Shown here piece by piece: positions 11,112 to 22,662 of a stretch of DNA of 64,000 nucleotides. A model generated the notes under the pieces. It saw only the letters and a program-made list of their open reading frames with translations, did not search any database and was not told the DNA's origin. Made by a program: the position numbers and the translations under genes. Source of the DNA: Omphiscola glabra (Eukaryota; Mollusca; Gastropoda; Lymnaeidae). Location of the stretch: contig OZ024808.1 in assembly GCA_964017045.1 (NCBI GenBank), positions 6,701,784 through 6,765,783 of the forward strand, read 5' to 3'. The first letter of the stretch is position 1; each line of letters begins with the position of its first letter.

Positions 11112-11860
11112 GTGTCTGCCTACATCATCATTTCTTTTGTCTGCCTACATCATCATTTCTTTTGTCTGCCTACATCATCATTTCTTTTGTCTGCCTACAT
11201 AATCATTTCTTTTGTCTGCCTACATCATCATTTCTTTTGTCTCCTTACATCATCAATTTCTTTTGTCTGCCTACATCATCATTTCTTTTGTCTCCTTACA
11301 TCATCAATTTCTTTTGTCTGTCTACGTCATCATTTCTTTTGTCTGCCTACATTATCAGTCCCTTTGTCTCCTTACATCATCATTTCTTTTGTCTTCTTAC
11401 ATCAAAATTTCTTTTGTCTGTCTACGTCATCATTTCTTTTGTCTGCCTACATTATCATTTCCTTTGTCCCCTTACATCATCATATCTTTTGTCTGCCTAC
11501 ATTATAATTTCCTTTGTCTCCTTACTTCATCATATCTTTTGTCTCTTTACATTATCATTTCCTTTGTCTCCTTACATCATCATTTCTTTTATCTCATTAC
11601 ATCATCATTTCCTTTGCCTGCTTGCATTATCATTTCTGTTTTCTTCCTACCTCATTTCTTTGATCTTCTTACATCATCATTTCTTTTGTCTGCCTACATC
11701 ATCATTTATTTTATCTGCCTACATCCTCATTTTCTTTGTCTGCTTACATCATCATTTCTTTTGTCTTCTTACATCATAATTTCTTTTGTCTGGCTACATC
11801 ATCATTTTCTTTGTCTGCCTACATCATCATTTTCTTTGTCAGCTTACATCATCATTTCTT
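11112..11860. repeat. 25-bp minisatellite (about 30 copies)
   Basis: The unit contains CTGCCTACATCATCATTTCT. Frequent one-base length changes move the frame, which produces several overlapping false frames. Confidence 0.95.
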
Positions 11861-11980
11861 TTCCCGGCCTCTCTGTCAGCGTTTATGTAGTCGCTGCAGA
11901 CTAATCTTACCTTGTCAGAGATCAACCCAGTATGCAAAAGGAAATCCCCAGAGATAAACCGGGTGTTCTTATGTTTTCAG

Positions 11981-12076
11981 CGTGCAGCTGCGGGTGTAAG
12001 GGCAGACACTGTGATAAAGTCACGGGCAACTGCGCTTTCATTTGTGGTCCAGGAAATTTTGACCCCGACTGTCTAG
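11981..12076 (+). CDS. Exon 3: EGF-like module with an extra Cys
   Basis: Acceptor ATGTTTTCAG at 11980, donor G|GTCAGT at 12077. It reads PCSCGCKGRHC, DKVTGNCAFIC, GPGNFDPDCLG. An additional Cys lies between Cys1 and Cys2 (C-S-C-G-C), making seven, and the usual Gly before Cys6 is absent. It pairs best with exon 19 in length and in the missing Gly. Confidence 0.88.
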   Translation, partial: RAAAGVRADTVIKSRATALSFVVQEILTPTV

Positions 12077-12164
12077 GTCAGTCTTTGTATATTTGATTAG
12101 TGTCATAAATATTACTGAGTTGAGCTGTATTGTATCGTCTTTGCAAGCTTGAAAGGTGTTTGAA

Positions 12165-12425
12165 GTCAAAACACGAGATGGGGTTGTGTCAAGACACGAG
12201 ACGGGGTTGTGTCGAGACACGAGACGGGGTTGTGTCGAGACACGAGATGGGGTTGTGTCGAGACACGAGACGGGGTTGTGTCAAGACACGAGATGAGGTT
12301 GTGTCAAAACACGAGATGAGGTTGTGTCAAGACACGAGATGAGGTTGTGTCAAGACACGAGATGAGGTTGTGTCAAGACACGAGATGGGGTTGTGTCAAG
12401 ACACGAGATGAGGTTGTGTCAAAAC
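12165..12425. repeat. 23-bp minisatellite, subfamily 1 (about 11 copies)
   Basis: The unit contains GTCAAGACACGAGATGAGGT. It is joined directly to a second 23-bp array of related but distinct units. Confidence 0.92.
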
Positions 12426-12637
12426 ATTAGATCAGATTTTGTCGAAACATTGGATCAGATTTTGTCGAAACATTGGATCAGATTTTGTCGAAACATTGGA
12501 TCAGATTTTGCCGAAACATTGGATCAGATTTTGTCGAAACATTGGATCAGATTTTGTCGAAACATTGGATCAGATTTTTCCGAAACATTGGATCAGATTT
12601 TGCCGAAACATTGGATCAGATTTTGCCGAAACAGGTG
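12426..12637. repeat. 23-bp minisatellite, subfamily 2 (about 9 copies)
   Basis: The unit contains GTCGAAACATTGGATCAGAT. Aligned to subfamily 1 it keeps the GTC-AA-ACA-GAT skeleton and the same period, so both probably descend from one array. Confidence 0.92.
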
Positions 12638-12676
12638 GTTAGGGGGGAGATAGAGAATGATATATAGAAACAAAAA

Positions 12677-15185
12677 TAAGGGGGTACACTAGGATAGTGG
12701 GGGGTACACTAGGATAGTGGGGGGTACACTAGGATAGTGGGGGGTACACTAGGATAGTGGGGGGTACACTAGGATAGTGGGGGTACACTAGGATAGTGGG
12801 GGGTACACTAGGATAGTGGGGGGTACACTAGGATAGTGGGGGGTACACTAGGATAGTGGGGGGTACACTAGGATAGTGGGGGGTACACTAGGATAGTGGG
12901 GGGTACACTAGGATAGTGGGGGGTACACTAGGATAGTGGGGGTACACTAGGATAGTGGGGGTACACTAGGATAGTGGGAGGTACACTAGGATAGTGGGGG
13001 TACACTAGGATAGTGGGGGGTACACTAGGATAGTGGGGGGTACACTAGGATAGTGGGGGTACACTAGGATAGTGGGGGGTACACTAGGATAGTGGGGGTA
13101 CACTAGGATAGTGGGAGGTACACTAGGATAGTGGGGGTACACTAGGATAGTGGGGGGTACACTAGGATAGTGGGGGTACACTAGGATAGTGGGGGGTACA
13201 CTAGGATAGTGGGGGTACACTAGGATAGTGGGAGGTACACTAGGATAGTGTGGGAGGTACACTAGGATAGTGTGGAAGTTACACTAGGATAGTGTGGGAG
13301 GTACACTAGGATAGTGTGGGAGGTACACTAGGATAGTGTGGGAGGTACACTAGGATAGTGTGGAAGGTACACTTGGATAGTGTGGAAGGTACACTTGGAT
13401 AGTGTGGGAGGTACACTACGATAGTGTGGGAGGTACACTAGGATAGTGTGGGAGGTACACTAGGATAGTGTGGGAGGTACACTAGGATAGTGTGGGAGGT
13501 ACACTAGGATAGTGTGGGAGGTACACTAGGATAGTGTGGAAGGTACACTAGGATAGTGTGGGAGGTACACTAGGATAGTGTGGGAGGTACACTAGGATAG
13601 TGTGGGAGGTACACTAGGATAGTGTGGAAGGTACACTAGGATAGTGTGGGGGGTACACTAGGATAGTGTGGGAGGTACACTAGGATAGTGTGGAAGGTAC
13701 ACTAGGATAGTGTGGGAGGTACACTAGGATAGTGTGGGAGGTACACTAGGATAGTGGGGGGTACACTAGGATAGTGTGGGAGGTACACTAGGATAGTGGG
13801 GGGTACACTAGGATAGTGGGGGTACACTAGGATAGTGGGGGTACACTAGGATAGTGTGGGAGGTACACTAGGATAGTGTGGGAGGTACACTAGGATAGTG
13901 TGGGAGGTACACTAGGATAGTGGGGGGTACACTAGGATAGTGTGGGAGGTACACTAGGATAGTGTGGGAGGTACACTAGGATAGTGTGGGAGGTACACTA
14001 GGATATTGGGGGGTACACTAGGATAGTGTGGGAGGTACACTAGGATAGTGGGGGGTACACTAGGATAGTGTGGGAGGTACACTAGGATAGTGTGGGAGGT
14101 ACACTAGGATAGTGGGGGTACAATAGGATAGTGGGGGTACACTAGGATAGTGTGGGAGGTACACTAGGATAGTGTGGGAGGTAAACTAGGATAGTGGGGG
14201 GTACACTAGGATAGTGTGGGAGGTACACTAGGATAGTGTGGGAGGTACACTAGGATAGTGGGGGTACACTAGGATAGTGTGGGAGGTACACTAGGATAGT
14301 GTGGGAGGTACACTAGGATAGTGTGGGAGGTACACTAGGATAGTGTGGGAGGTACACTAGGATAGTGTGGGAGGTACACTAGGATAGTGTGGGAGGTACG
14401 CTAGGATAGTGGGGGTACACTAGGATAGTGTGGGAGGTACACTAGGATAGTGTGGGAGGTACACTAGGATAGTGTGGGAGGTACACTAGGAAAGTGGGGG
14501 GTACACTAGGATAGTGTGGGAGGTACACTAGGATAATGGGGGGTACACTAGGATAGTGTGGGGGGTACACTAGGATAGTGTGGGAGGTACACTAGGATAG
14601 TGGGGGGTACACTTGTATAGTGTGGGAGGTACACTAGGATAGTGGGGGGTACACTTGTATAGTGTGGGAGGTACACTAGGATAGTGGGGGGTACACTTGT
14701 ATAGTGTGGGAGGTACACTAGGATAGTGGGGGGTACACTTGTATAGTGTGGGAGGTACACTATAATAGTGGGGGGGTACACTTGTATAGTGTGGGAGGTA
14801 CACTAGGATTGTGGGGGGTACACTTGTATAGTGTGGGAGGTACACTAGGATAGTGGGGGGTACACTTGTATAGTGTGGGAGGTACACTAGGATAGTGGGG
14901 TTACACTAGGATAGTGGGGGGTACACTAGGATAGTGGGGGTACACTAGGATAGTGGGGGGTACACTAGGATAGTGGGGGGTACACTAGGATAGTGTGGGA
15001 GGTACACTAGGATAGTGTGGGGGTACACAAGGATAGTGTGTGGGGGGTACACTAGGATAATGAGGGAGGTACACTAGGATAGTGAGGGAGGTACACTAGG
15101 ATAGTGTGGGAGATAGTGTGGAGGGTACACTATGATAGTGTTTGGGAGGTACACTAGGATAGCGTAGGAGGTACATTAGGAAAAT
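12677..15185. repeat. 20-22-bp minisatellite (2.5 kb, about 115 copies)
   Basis: The core GGTACACTAGGATAGTG is joined by G-rich linkers. Units of 20-21 bp with GGGG linkers fill 12677-13240, 22-bp units with TGTGGGA linkers dominate 13240-14540, and a dimer of CTAGGATAGTG/CTTGTATAGTG units runs from about 14590 to 14880. The largest array in this window by length. Confidence 0.96.
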
Positions 15186-15367
15186 GTGGAAGGGGGGAGG
15201 TCAAATGTACAAACATCTGTCATTTCTTTTTTGTATCGCACGAAATCAAAACAAGTGCATAAGATATCTTGAAATCCGTTTTCGTCCTAAATCGTTTACC
15301 AGCCCAAAAGAACATTGCTCGTTTCCATATTACAACTGTCGTTCCTTTCGCTCTTCAAAACCTACAG

Positions 15368-15466
15368 AGTGCACATATGGATGTGAAGAGCAAGGGACTT
15401 GTACTGAAGACAAACCCTACTGCTCCTTCGACTGCAGCCCTAACTATTATGGTCAAAGGTGTCTGC
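15368..15466 (+). CDS. Exon 4: EGF-like module
   Basis: Acceptor AACCTACAG at 15367, donor C|GTAAGT at 15467. It reads ECTYGCEEQGTC, TEDKPYCSFDC, SPNYYGQRCLR. The TG before Cys4 is replaced by KP, a feature shared only with exon 20 (AP). Confidence 0.9.
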
Positions 15467-16155
15467 GTAAGTATGATGAATTTTATTTATTATTAAATGA
15501 CTAGAAATTACACGCCAGACAATGGCGGCGGCGATGCTTGAACTTCCCCGTCTGCTGGAGTTATTTGAGAAAACGTTAGTAAAAAAGGAACGCACTCGGT
15601 ACTTCTAACAATTTATATTTAGCGCATATTAAACACAGCGCTTAAGTCATTCTTACATAGGTAGTTAATTATTGTTTGTGATTGTAGCGAAAACCTAATG
15701 GACACTGGCAGAGGTTGTACTGAATGAAGATAGCAGGTGATTAGATCCAAAGGTATTATTGGGGGGGGGGGGGGCGGGCAACGACTTGGGGGAGCGGGCA
15801 GTGATTTTTGAAAGGGGGCAGTAACCTAGCAATCCCTGTATCACAGTGACCCTGTTACTCTTTCCCTCCATCTCTTTCTCTCATCTCTTTCTTCTCTTTC
15901 TCTTCATATATTGACTCGATTGAAACATTTTTTTAAAAAATAATCTAATATGGCCGGCATACTGGTGCGTATAATAGTACGGTTGGTCAAGAATATTTCC
16001 TATTACAACAGAACGCTTTAGATTCGACTCCAGGAAAATCTCCAATTCCTCAGTGCTTGGAGCCGTACCGTAAACATTTGAAAACTTGACCAAATTAGTA
16101 TGATTTTAAGGAAATAAATTTGAAAAACATTTACATTTTTTAAATCATCTTTCAG
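15467..16155. other. Intron 4-5: no array
   Basis: One of the few introns without a minisatellite. It holds a G run at about 15762-15774 and a pyrimidine-rich stretch (15855-15905). The segment around 15518-15560 faintly resembles the dispersed repeat at 26085-26190. Confidence 0.5.
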
Positions 16156-16254
16156 CTTGCAGTATTGGATGTGACCAGGATGGCTCTTGCAATTCATATA
16201 CTGGAAAATGTACCCATGGATGCAAGGATGGTTATAAAGGACCTCTATGTCTAG
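16156..16254 (+). CDS. Exon 5: EGF-like module
   Basis: Acceptor ATCTTTCAG at 16155, donor G|GTGATC at 16255. It reads PCSIGCDQDGSC, NSYTGKCTHGC, KDGYKGPLCLG, the canonical form. Closest relatives in the gene are exons 21, 11 and 13. Confidence 0.9.
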   Translation, partial: LAVLDVTRMALAIHILENVPMDARMVIKDLYV

Positions 16255-16468
16255 GTGATCAATCTGTCAATTTTTTTTATTTGAATAAAGTAAAGAAATG
16301 TTAATAAGTGTGTTCAAATGCAGTGTCGTCTATCTGCATGATGTCCACCAAGGCTGTTCATTCTACTCAAGTCAAGGGAGCGAATACTTGCTTCCAGTTG
16401 TCTCACAGGACATCGGATCCTAAGACCAAGTTAGATTAGTTTTCTGGGCAATGAACGAATCGTTAGAG

Positions 16469-16664
16469 CAGCGGTTCTCAACCTGTGGGTCGAGACCCCT
16501 TTGGGGGTCGAATGACCCTTTCCCAGGGGTCGCCTACGACCATCGGAAAACAGACATACTATACAAGTATGAAGTCTAAAGAAAATAAGTTTGTGGTTGG
16601 GGGTCACCACGACATAAAGAACTGTATTAAATGGTCGCGGCATTAGAAAGGCTGAGAGCCACTG
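16469..16664 (+). mobile_element. SPIN-like hAT MITE, complete (196 bp)
   Basis: It starts CAGCGGTTCTCAACCTGTGG and ends GGCTGAGAGCCACTG, with GGGTCG tracts near both ends. Flanks carry a perfect 8-bp target duplication, CGTTAGAG (16461-16468 and 16665-16672), with TA at its centre as expected for this group. The sequence closely follows the SPIN non-autonomous elements as I recall them. It has no coding capacity. Confidence 0.88.
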
Positions 16665-16769
16665 CGTTAGAGGGTTCGAGTGAAAGGGGGTTTTCTGAGG
16701 TGGGATTTCGGGGGTTGTCAAAGGGGAAGCGTTTGAGTTAGGTTTTGGGAAATAGAGATAAGGGTTGAA

Positions 16770-17272
16770 ATGTCGGATTATGATTTGATTGGATGCCATG
16801 TAAATGATGTAGGGGTTAGGGGAGGAGTTCTAGGTCGTGATTTCATTGGATGCCATGTGAAAGATATACGGGCTAGGGGAGGAGCTATATCTTGTGATTT
16901 GATTGGATGCCATGTAAATGATGTAGGGGTTAGGGGAGGAGCTCTAGCTTGTGATTTGATGGGATACCATGTGAAAGATATACGGGTTATGGGAGGAGTC
17001 CTATCTTGTGATTTGATTGGATACCATGTAAAAGATGTAGGGGTTAAGGGAGGAGCTCTATCTTGTGGTTTGATGGGATACCATGTAAAAGATGTAGGGG
17101 ATAGGGGTGGAGCTCTAGCTTGTGATTTCATTGGATGCCATGTTAAAGATGTAGGGGATATGGGAGGAGCTCTATCTTGTGATTTCATTGGATGCCATGT
17201 AAAAGATATATGGGTTAAGGGGGGAGCTCTAGCTTGTGATTTCATTGGATGCCATGTAAGAGATATGTGGGT
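16770..17272. repeat. 57-bp minisatellite (about 9 copies)
   Basis: The unit contains GATTTGATTGGATGCCATGT and GGGGTTAGGGGAGGAGCT. 57 bp is 19 codons, hence open frames on both strands. Confidence 0.93.
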
Positions 17273-17314
17273 TTTTTTTGGGGGGGAGGAGCATCAATTA
17301 TTTAACTTCACTTT

Positions 17315-17520
17315 TAATCGCGGCTGGCTGGGTGGCTGTCAAAATATTCGGACGGCTACTGGACCCACTTCCCGTCAACCGATCGAGCTGAAACTTCGCA
17401 CATTGGACTCGTTGCCGATGACAACACATTCTAACAAGTTGTCAGCCCCCCCCCCCCCAAACCCTATTCCCCCGAAAACCAGTTTCTCCTGTTTCACAAG
17501 GGGACGATGAACGAAATAAG
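17315..17520. repeat. Dispersed repeat family, copy 1
   Basis: It contains TTCGGACGGCTACTGGACCC, ACTTCCCGTCAACC and GAGCTGAAACTTCGCACA. A second copy lies at about 53800-54000. No terminal repeats or coding frame; the class is unknown. Confidence 0.7.
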
Positions 17521-17705
17521 ACCCCCCCCCCCACACACAACGGCGCTAAAGGAGATTATTGAACAACAAAAAGTTCCGTGTGTTTACTGCCTTAATATTT
17601 GCTTTTGTTTATTCTGAAATAGCTGGTGAAATGAAGCTCCGGTGTAACCGCGGGTGGGACATAAGTATATTAATATAAAATAAAGAATTAAAAAGGCATA
17701 TAAAG

Positions 17706-17903
17706 CAGCGGTTCTCAACCTGTGGGTCGCGACCCCTTTTGGGGGTCGCGCCACCCTTTCCCAGGGATCGCCTAAGACTGTCTGAAAACACATATACTCT
17801 ACAGTTATGAAGTAGAAACACAAATAATTTTGTAGCTCGGGGTCGCCACAACACGAGGAACTGTATTAAAGGGTCGCGGCATTAGGACGATTGAGAAGCG
17901 CTG
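17706..17903 (+). mobile_element. SPIN-like hAT MITE, complete (198 bp)
   Basis: It starts CAGCGGTTCTCAACCTGTGG and ends ATTGAGAAGCGCTG. The 8-bp flanks ATATAAAG (17698-17705) and ATATGAAG (17904-17911) match at 7 of 8 positions with a central TA. It is a second copy of the 16469 element in the same intron and orientation. Confidence 0.88.
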
Positions 17904-18004
17904 ATATGAAGGATTTATACCAACAACTTTGTTTTTAAGGGTTGTTAAATTTTCGGTCCGCTTTTACCAGAGTGGTAATGTCCGCCTTCTGCCCCAAGGT
18001 GTGT

Positions 18005-18730
18005 GACCTTAACGCCTCTCTCATCGCACTGACCACTTATCCTCGGGCCACTATCATCTCACTGACCACTCTCATCTCACTGACCAATTTCATCTCACTG
18101 ACCACTCTCATCTCACTGACCACTTATCCTCAGGCCACTCTCATCTCATTGACCACCTATCAACAGACCGCTCTCATGACACTGACCACTCTCATATCAC
18201 TGCCAACTCTCATCTCACTGACAACTCACATCTCACTGACAACTCTCATCTCACTGACCACTTATCCTCAGGCCAATCTCATCTCACTGACCTTCTATCC
18301 TCAGCCACTCTCATGACACTGACCACTCTCATCTCACTGACAATTCTCATCTCACTGACCACCTATCCTCAGGCCACTCTCATCTCACTGACAACTCTCA
18401 TCTCACTGACAACTCTCATATCAGTGACAACTCTCATCTCACTGACCACCTATCCTCAGGCCACTCTCATCTCACTGACCACCTATCCTCAGGCCACTCT
18501 CATCTCACTGACAACTCTCATCTCACTGACCACCTCTCCTCAGGCCACTCTCATCTCAATGACCACCTATTACCAGACCACTCTCATCTCACTGACAACT
18601 CATCACACTGACAAAAGATCGCACGTACCACTTATCTCATTGACCACTCATCGCACTTACCACTTATCGTCAGGCGACTCTGATCTCAATGACCACTTAT
18701 CCGCAGACCATTCTCATTCCAAATGACCAC
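18005..18730. repeat. Compound 18-20-bp minisatellite
   Basis: Units CTCATCTCACTGACAACT and CACCTATCCTCAGGCCACT alternate irregularly in a composite array. Confidence 0.9.
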
Positions 18731-18831
18731 TTATCCTCAGGACACATTCTTCCCACATTAATGACTCTATATACTGACAACACACGAACTCCACGAACCG
18801 ACTTTGCATCACTCGACCAATCATAACCTGT

Positions 18832-19492
18832 CCCCTCACAACCTGTCCCCTCACAACCTGCCCCCTCACAACCTTTCCCCTCACAACCTGTCCCCTCACA
18901 ACCTGTCCCCTCACAACCTGCCCCCTCACAACCTGCCCCCTCACAACCTGTCCCCTCACAACCTGCCCCCTCAAAACCTGTCCCCTCACAACCTGCCCTC
19001 TCACAACCTGTCCGCTCACAACCTGCCCCCTCACAACCTGTCCCCTCACAACCTGTCCCCTCACAACCTGTCCCCTCACAACCTGTCCCCTCACAACCTT
19101 CCCCCTCACAACTTGTCCCCTCACAACCTGTCCCCTCACAACCTTCCCCCTCACAACCTGTCCCCTCACAACCTGTCCCCTCACAACCTTTCCCCTCACA
19201 ATCTGTCCCCTCACAACCTGTCCCCTCACAACCTGCCCCCTCACAACCTGTCCCTCACAACCTGTCCCCTCACAACCTGTCCCCTCACAACCTGTCCCCT
19301 CACAACCTGTCCCCTCACAACCTGTCCTCTCACAACCTGTCCCCTCAAAACCTGTCCCCTAACAACCTGTCCCCTCACAACCTGTCCCCTCACAACCTGT
19401 CCCCTCACAACTTGCCCCCTCACAACCTGCCCCCTTACAACCTGTCCCCTCACATCCTGTCCCCTCACAACCTGTCCTCTCACAACCTGCTG
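18832..19492. repeat. 15-bp minisatellite (about 44 copies)
   Basis: The unit is CCTCACAACCTGTCC with TGCCC/TTCCC variants. One 14-bp unit at about 19250 shifts the frame. Confidence 0.95.
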
Positions 19493-19543
19493 AAATATCT
19501 CAAAAAGCCAAGGAACTTTCATCACAACAATTTTTGTTCCTAG

Positions 19544-19642
19544 CTTGTTCAAAAACGTGTCTTGGGGGACAGTGTTCACCAGAGACCGGCCTCTGCAGCC
19601 AAGGATGTGAAAAGGGATTTTATGGAGACTTGTGCGATTCAG
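19544..19642 (+). CDS. Exon 6: EGF-like module
   Basis: Acceptor TTGTTCCTAG at 19543, donor G|GTAAGT at 19643. It reads ACSKTCLGGQC, SPETGLCSQGC, EKGFYGDLCDSG. Its closest counterparts are exons 14 and 22 (GDFCDSG, GPLCDTG). Confidence 0.9.
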
Positions 19643-19696
19643 GTAAGTCCAAACGTGTGTAGTATAAATACATTTTATGAGCATCAAAGTTTACGA

Positions 19697-19726
19697 CACA
19701 GCAATATATATATATATATATATGTG
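19697..19726. repeat. AT microsatellite
   Basis: Short (TA)n then TG. Confidence 0.8.
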
Positions 19727-19769
19727 TGTGCGAAGAGAAAGAGAAAAAAGAGATGAGAGAAAGAGATGG

Positions 19770-20015
19770 AGGGAAAGAGGATCGATCCACATGGTGGGGC
19801 ATCGTGAAGGCAGGATCACTACGTGCCGAGGAGCTCTACAGGGCGGAAGCAGCTGTAAAGAGAGCGCAGAGAAAGGCCAGAAAACACTGCTCCACCGCAT
19901 TCGTGTGCGGGACTCGCAAAAGAGACAACCACTCGAGGATCGGTCTCACTAGCCACACCAAGAGCTGCAATCAGAAAAGATAAATCTATCGTCTCTCGTA
20001 GACCGAAAGATGCCA
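19770..20015 (+). pseudogene. Non-LTR retrotransposon 3' end with Cys/His tail
   Basis: The frame RAEELYRAEAAVKRAQRKAR...HCSTAFVCGTRKRDNHSRIG...LTSHTKSCNQKR stops at 19981-19983, followed by AATCTATCGTCTCTCG and GAAAGATGCC. This C-terminal F-x-C...C...HSRIGL-x-SH motif is a familiar ending of LINE ORF2 proteins in lophotrochozoan genomes. The second Cys of the CxxC is changed (CGTR), consistent with decay. Confidence 0.6.
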
Positions 20016-20257
20016 TACATATATATATACATATGATGAGCTGGGGTTTTGTTTCCAAAATGATGTATATCTATTTATGAGGTTTTGATATTGATCGACT
20101 TTTTACAAAAAGTTACTAACTGAGCTTAGAGAATTAAATCATTTTTAGACAAGAATGAAATAGGAAAACGATGTGCATTATAAATAACTTGACCATGTAG
20201 GAACCTTTTGTGCTCTAAAAAATGGTAAGGTCTCTTCGTTTTCATTTGAAAATGGTC

Positions 20258-22662
20258 TGTCTGGTCTGTCTGGTCTGTCTGGTCTGTCTGATCTGTCTGT
20301 CCTGTCTGGTCTGTCTGGTCTGTCTGGTCTGTCTGGTCTGTCTGATCTGTCTGGTCTGTCTGTCCTGTCTGGTCTGTCTGGTCTGTCTGTCCTGTCTGAT
20401 CTGTCTGGTCTGTCTGGTCTGTCTGGTCTGTCTGGTCTGTCTGTCCTGTCTGATCTGTCTGGTCTGTCTGGTCTGTCTGGTCTGTCTGGTCTGTCTGATC
20501 TGTCTGGTCTGTCTGTCCTGTCTGGTCTGTCTGGTCTGTCTGTCCTGTCTGATCTGTCTGGTCTGTCTGGTCTGTCTGGTCTGTCTGTCCTGTCTGATCT
20601 GTCTGGTCTGTCTGGTCTGTCTGGTCTGTCTGTTCTGTCTGGTCTGTCTGATCTGTCTGTCCTGTCTGGTCTGTCTGGTCTGTCTGATCTGTCTGTCCTG
20701 TCTGGTCTGTCTGGTCTGTCTGTCCTGTCTGATCTGTCTGGTCTGTCTGGTCTGTCTGGTCTGTCTGTCCTGTCTGATCTGTCTGGTCTGTCTGGTCTGT
20801 CTGGTCTGTCTGGTCTGTCTGGTCTGTCTGATCTGTCTGGTCTGTCTGTCCTGTCTGGTCTGTCTGGTCTGTCTGTCCTGTCTGATCTGTCTGGTCTGTC
20901 TGGTCTGTCTGGTCTGTCTGGTCTGTCTGTCCTGTCTGATCTGTCTGGTCTGTCTGGTCTGTCTGGTCTGTCTGGTCTGTCTGATCTGTCTGGTCTGTCT
21001 GGTCTGTCTGGTCTGTCTGATCTGTCTGGTCTGTCTGTCCTGTCTGGTCTGTCTGGTCTGTCTGTCCTGTCTGATCTGTCTGGTCTGTCTGGTCTGTCTG
21101 TCCTGTCTGATCTGTCTGGTCTGTCTGGTCTGTCTGGTCTGTCTGGTCTGTCTGATCTGTCTGGTCTGTCTGTCCTGTCTGGTCTGTCTGGTCTGTCTGT
21201 CCTGTCTGATCTGTCTGGTCTGTCTGGTCTGTCTGGTCTGTCTGTCCTGTCTGATCTGTCTGGTCTGTCTGGTCTGTCTGGTCTGTCTGGTCTGTCTGAT
21301 CTGTCTGTCCTGTCTGGTCTGTCTGGTCTGTCTGGTCTGTCTGATCTGTCTGTCCTGTCTGGTCTGTCTGGTCTGTCTGTCCTGTCTGATCTGTCTGGTC
21401 TGTCTGGTCTGTCTGGTCTGTCTGGTCTGTCTGGTCTGTCTGTCCTGTCTGATCTGTCTGGTCTGTCTGGTCTGTCTGGTCTGTCTGGTCTGTCTGATCT
21501 GTCTGGTCTGTCTGTCCTGTCTGGTCTGTCTGGTCTGTCTGTCCTGTCTGATCTGTCTGGTCTGTCTGGTCTGTCTGGTCTGTCTGGTCTGTCTGTCCTG
21601 TCTGATCTGTCTGGTCTGTCTGGTCTGTCTGGTCTGTCTGGTCTGTCTGGTCTGTCTGGTCTGTCTGATCTGTCTGGTCTGTCTGGTCTGTCTGGTCTGT
21701 CTGATCTGTCTGGTCTGTCTGTCCTGTCTGGTCTGTCTGGTCTGTCTGTCCTGTCTGATCTGTCTGGTCTGTCTGGTCTGTCTGTCCTGTCTGATCTGTC
21801 TGGTCTGTCTGGTCTGTCTGGTCTGTCTGGTCTGTCTGATCTGTCTGGTCTGTCTGTCCTGTCTGGTCTGTCTGGTCTGTCTGTCCTGTCTGATCTGTCT
21901 GGTCTGTCTGGTCTGTCTGGTCTGTCTGTCCTGTCTGATCTGTCTGGTCTGTCTGGTCTGTCTGGTCTGTCTGATCTGTCTGGTATGTCTGGTCTGTCTG
22001 GTCTGTCTGGTCTGTCTGGTCTGTCTGATCTGTCTGTCCTGTCTGGTCTGTCTGGTCTGTCTGGTCTGTCTGATCTGTCTGTCCTGTCTGGTCTGTCTGG
22101 TCTGTCTGTCCTATCTGATCTGTCTGGTCTGTCTGGTATGTCTGGTCTGTCTGGTCTGTCTGGTCTGTCTGGTCTGTCTGATCTGTCTGGTCTGTCTGGT
22201 CTGTCTGTCCTGTCTGATCTGTCTGGTCTGTCTGGTCTGTCTGGTCTGTCTGGTCTGTCTGATCTGTCTGGTCTGTCTGGTCTGTCTGATCTGTCTGGTC
22301 TGTCTGATCTGTCTGGTCTGTCTGGTCTGTCTGGTCTGTCTGGTCTGTCTGATCTGTCTGTCCTGTCTGATATGTCTGGTCTGTCTGGTCTGTCTGATCT
22401 GTCGGGTCTGTCTGATCTGTCTGGTCTGTCTGGTCTGTCTGATCTGTCTGATCTGTCTGTCCTGTCTGATCTGTCTGGTCTGTCTGGTCTGTCTGGTCTG
22501 TCTGATCTGTCTGGTCTGTCTGGTCTGTCTGATCTGTCTGGTCTGTCTGGTCTGTCTGGTCTGTCTGGTCTGTCTGGTCTGTCTGATCTGTCTGGTCTGT
22601 CTGGTCTGTCTGATCTGTCTGGTCTGTCTGTCCTGTCTGGTCTGTCTGGTCTGTCTGGTCTG
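20258..22662. repeat. 9-bp satellite (2.4 kb, about 267 copies)
   Basis: The unit is CTGTCTGGT with substitutions giving GAT and TCC at the variable triplet, arranged in recurring longer patterns. A 9-bp period with no stop leaves several frames open for more than 800 codons (CLV/CLI/CLS on +, DQT and DRP on -); none is a credible gene. Confidence 0.97.

Noticed and set aside
12677..15185. G-quadruplex satellite
   Set aside because: G tracts are separated by about 15 bases in each unit, too long for a standard quadruplex call.
15184..15504. 106-codon frame covering exon 4 and upstream intron
   Set aside because: The coding part is only the spliced exon 15368-15466; the upstream part has a clear acceptor before the module.
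18832..19492. Telomere-like CCCTCACAA repeat
   Set aside because: 15-bp unit does not match any animal telomere repeat and lies inside an intron.
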